Assembly: GCF_004343585.1 (NCBI RefSeq)
Contig: NZ_SLYW01000010.1
Coordinates: forward strand, 106,508-170,507
Origin: Neorhizobium sp. JUb45
Lineage (GTDB): Bacteria > Pseudomonadota > Alphaproteobacteria > Rhizobiales > Rhizobiaceae
Direction: 5' to 3'
DNA: 64,000 bases
Made by a program: the position numbers and the translations under genes. Below are positions 61,083 through 64,000 of the stretch, in pieces. How positions within the stretch are numbered: the stretch's first letter is position 1; each line of letters starts with the position of its first letter. Under the pieces are notes generated by a model. That model was given only the letters and a program-made list of their open reading frames with translations, searched no databases and had not been told where the DNA came from.

Positions 61083-64000
61083 ATGGCAAAGCGCAAGCTT
61101 CTCAAAGATCAAGATCGACGGAAGCTCTTGGATGTCCCAATCGACGAGGACAGCTTCATCCGCCACTATTCGTTGTCATTGGCGGATCGCCTGGAGATTG
61201 AACTGCGGAGACGCAATCACAACCGGCTCGGCTTTGCCATCCAGCTATGTTTGATGCGATACCCGGGTCGAGTGCTTGGAGCAGAAGAAACTCCGCCTCG
61301 CGATATGCTGAAGTATGTTGCTGATCAGATCGGCGCCGCTCCGGGCGAATTTTCCCTCTATGCACGTCGTGAAGAAACCCGTCGGGATCATATGGCGCGG
61401 CTAATGGCCTACCTGAATACGAGAAGCGCGACTCTGCAAGATCGTCGCGCCGCGCTATTGGCGGCAGTTCAAGCGGCGACCATGTCCGACGACGGTGCGT
61501 CGATAGCCAGTTCGACTGTCGCAGCGTTTCGCGAACGCGGAGCTCTTCTGCCGGCGATCGACACGATCGAACGCATCGGCCTTGCCGGCCGTGCCATAGC
61601 TCGGCGCCGGGCAGAAAAAACTCTGATTGAGAACATCCCGCTCGATAGGCTTCAATCACTGGATAGGCTGTTAGACGTTGACCCGTCGATCGGCCAGACG
61701 CGCTTTCATTGGCTGCGCTCGGCGCCAGAAGCGCCGGCTGCGTCGAACCTCGTCGGGCTGACCGAGCGGATAGCTTTTCTGCGGCGGCTGGAGATCGATC
61801 CGGAACTGCAGACGCGCGTATCAACCGGACGGTGGGACCAGATGATTCGGGAGGGCAACGCAACGCCGGCCTGGCTTGCCAACGACTTCAACGCCAGCCG
61901 TCGCCACGCTCTGATCGTGGCTCAAGTCATCAAGCTTTGCCAGAAGCTCACGGACGATGCTGTGACGATGTTCATCAAGCTGATGGGCAAGTTGTTCTCG
62001 CAAGCCAACAATCGGAAGAAGCAGCGGCAGATGGACTGCAGAGCGAACACCGCCAAAGCGCTGCGCATGTTTCTGGATACGATAACCGCCCTGCAGTCTG
62101 CCAACGACCATGGTCGGAATGCATTAGATGTTCTCGACCAAAGGGTCGGCTGGGACCGGTTGCTTCGGATGAAGCCTGAGCTCGAGGCGATGGTCGACGA
62201 CAGCGAGGCGCCATCGCTGATCGTAGCGGCCGAGCAATATGCGACCGTCCACAAATACATTGGTGCATTCCTTCAGGCATTCACGTTCCGCTCAGCGCGT
62301 CGCCACGATCCGCTTCTGGCGGCAATTGCGCTGCTGAAACGGCTTTATGCCGAGATGCGGCGGACACTCCCGGATCGCGTGCCGCTCACCCACCTCAGCC
62401 AAACTGATCGACGGCTTATCTTCGAACAAGGGAAACCCGATCGCCGTCTGTACGAAATCGCGACGCTCGCTGCTTTACGAGACCGGCTTAGATCTGCGGA
62501 GATCTGGGTCGATGGCAGCCGTTCTTTCCGGCCCATCGATGAGCATCTGATGCCGCGGTCGACATTCATCACGATGAAGGACGAAGATCGTCTCGGTTTA
62601 GGGGTCCAGAGCGACGGCGCGCAGTGGCTTGCCGAAGCGCGTCAGATGCTCGACTTCAACCTGACGCGTTTGGCGCACAGAGCACGATCCGGAAAGCTCG
62701 AGGGAGTTCGTCTCGAGGCAGGAACCTTGATTCTCACGCCAACCGCCAGCGAAGTCCCCCCGGCCGCCGAGGCACTGAATGCCGAGGTCAGCGACATGTA
62801 TCCGTTGGTGGAGGTTCCCGACTTGCTGAGGGAGGTGCATGAATGGACCGGCTTTGCAGATTCATTCACGCATGTTCGCACCGGCGACGTCCCGAAAAAT
62901 ATCTCTGCCATGCTGGCGGGCGTCCTGGCGGATGCCACGAACCTCGGCCCAAAGCGAATGGCGGGCGCATCCAAGGGGATCAGCGCTCATCAGATTGGTT
63001 GGATGCGCACATTCCATGCTCGATCGGAGACTTACCGCGCGGCGCAAGCGTGCATCGCCGATGCCCACACCCAGCATCCGCATTCCCGCCTTTGGGGCAA
63101 TGGCACAACGTCATCGTCCGATGGACAATTCTTCCGTGCGAGCGATCGTGCTGCAAAGCGCGGTGACATCAACTTGCATTACGGCAGCGTGCCAGGATCG
63201 AAATTCTATAGCCATCTGTCAGATCAGTACGGCTACTTCAGTATTTTGCCCATCAGTCCGACCGAGAGCGAGGCGGCCTATGTGCTCGATGGGCTCTTTG
63301 ATCAGGACACGATCCTCGACATCCATGAACACTTTACCGACACAGGCGGAGCCAGTGATCATATCTTTGGGCTATTCGCCTTAATCGGAAAGCGTTTCTC
63401 ACCGCGACTGCGCAATCTCAAAGACCGGAAATTCCACACGTTCGAGAAGAGTGGTGCATATCCGGCTCTGTCAAACCACATCGGGGCCCCGATCAACGCC
63501 AATCTGATCCTCGATCATTGGGACGACCTGCTCCATCTCGCGGCGTCTATCACGACAAGGTCCGTGGTGCCATCGACGATCCTCAAGAAGCTGTCCGCGT
63601 CTACGAAGCAAAGCCATCTCGCAAGGGCGCTTCGCGAACTCGGCCGTATCGAAAGGTAGCTCTTCATGATCGAATGGTACTCAAGTCCGGCACTGCGGCG
63701 GAGATGCCAAGCCGGTCTCAACAAGGGCGAAGCCGCCCATAAGCTGAAACGTGCAGTGTTCTTCCATGAGCGGGGCGAAATCCGCGATCGGTCGTTCGAG
63801 AGCCAGGCGTTCCGCGCCTCTGGTCTTAACCTTGTCGTCAGTGCGATCGTCCACTGGAATACAGTCTATCTCGACCGTGCGATCACACAGCTGAAGCGAG
63901 CGGGTCGAGATATTCCTGATACTCTGTCGAAGCACATCTCGCCGCTCAGCTGGGAACATATCAACCTTACCGGCATCTACACCTGGGATGCTGAACATCA
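61083..64000 (+). pseudogene. Tn3-family TnpA with in-frame amber codon (3' end outside window)
   Basis: The frame from ATG 61083 encodes 858 codons of TnpA (MAKRKLLKDQDRRKLLDVPI at the start; TTSSSDGQFFRASD and HFTDTGGASDH in the catalytic region) and stops at TAG 63657-63659. The same frame then continues without a gap as LFMIEWYSSPALRRRCQAGL, then RGEIRDRSFESQAFRASGLN and LTGIYTW to the window end. The catalytic Glu region (RSFESQ) is thus after the stop, so the 858-aa product should be inactive unless read through. Related to, but clearly different from, TnpA at 38195-41161. Confidence 0.87.

Larger units (their letters stand above)
60899..64000. mobile_element. Tn3-family transposon, left part
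   Basis: The 38-bp terminal repeat at 60899-60936 begins GGGGTCGGAAC and ends TACGCTAAG, the classic Tn3-family end. The transposase follows at 61083 and continues past the window edge. No resolvase is in view. It inserted into the second methylase-helicase gene. Confidence 0.87.

Noticed and set aside
17053..63659. Idea that TAG is reassigned to an amino acid on this replicon
   Set aside because: TAG ends several normal genes here (AbiEi, AbiEii, the Tn3-type resolvase), and the two in-frame TAG codons replace different residues. No suppressor tRNA is in the window.
1..64000. CRISPR array, tRNA or rRNA genes, repABC or trb genes
   Set aside because: None recognised on either strand by reading; short tRNA genes cannot be fully excluded without a search program.

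Overview
The window looks like part of a conjugative plasmid (or a replicon carrying plasmid DNA) from an alphaproteobacterium of the Rhizobiales, most likely Rhizobiaceae (Agrobacterium/Rhizobium type). The evidence is a Ti-type transfer region (traR, traM, traH-B-F-A, oriT, traC-D-G) with a textbook TraR-binding 'tra box', two BioR-type biotin operators, and generally high GC. No repABC, trb or traI gene is in view. No tRNA, rRNA or CRISPR array was seen.

Layout. 1-9.7 kb: quorum-sensing regulator TraR (5' end cut by the window), its antagonist TraM, and the divergent traAFBH and traCDG operons around oriT. 9.7-25.3 kb: plasmid accessory backbone, with a secreted-type nuclease, a WGR-domain protein, HU, DUF736, a PNPOx-like protein, DUF7007, a large ParB-like protein, a LigD-type ligase broken by an amber codon, a giant adenine-methylase/helicase split by a 1-nt frameshift, DUF1419 and a DUF3991/TOPRIM protein preceded by a tra-box-like site. 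25.8-31 kb: an AbiE-type toxin-antitoxin pair, a saccharopine-dehydrogenase-like oxidoreductase, a Tat-exported epoxide-hydrolase-like enzyme and a divergent TetR regulator with a clear operator.

31-52.6 kb is a mosaic of mobile elements: an IS6-family element; a small island with a cysteinyl-tRNA synthetase and a possible Fe(II)/2OG dioxygenase; a Tn7/Tn5053-like tniA-tniB-tniQ' element; a Tn3-family transposon (both inverted repeats found, 36883-41215) sitting in tniQ and carrying an acetyltransferase; a bioR-bioY-bioB-eamA group with two BioR boxes; a Tn402/Tn5053-like transposon (both ends found, 44655-49782) carrying another acetyltransferase and a kinase-like protein; and an IS1182-family element (50349-52597) that encloses a third acetyltransferase and splits a small 75-bp repeat.

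52.6-58.3 kb: a hydrolase, a small frameshifted membrane protein, an M20 peptidase, a LON-domain protein, a GNAT, a cold-shock protein and a frameshifted IHF/HU gene. 58.4-64 kb: a second, diverged copy of the methylase/helicase, cut by a Tn3-family transposon whose 38-bp terminal repeat starts at 60899 and whose transposase has an in-frame amber codon.

The overall picture is a quorum-regulated conjugative backbone with a probable leading-region establishment/anti-restriction module, heavily invaded by nested transposons that repeatedly carry GNAT acetyltransferases. Several genes are broken by single small lesions (two amber codons, two 1-nt deletions, one 2-nt repeat change). These need raw-read confirmation before they are treated as biology.
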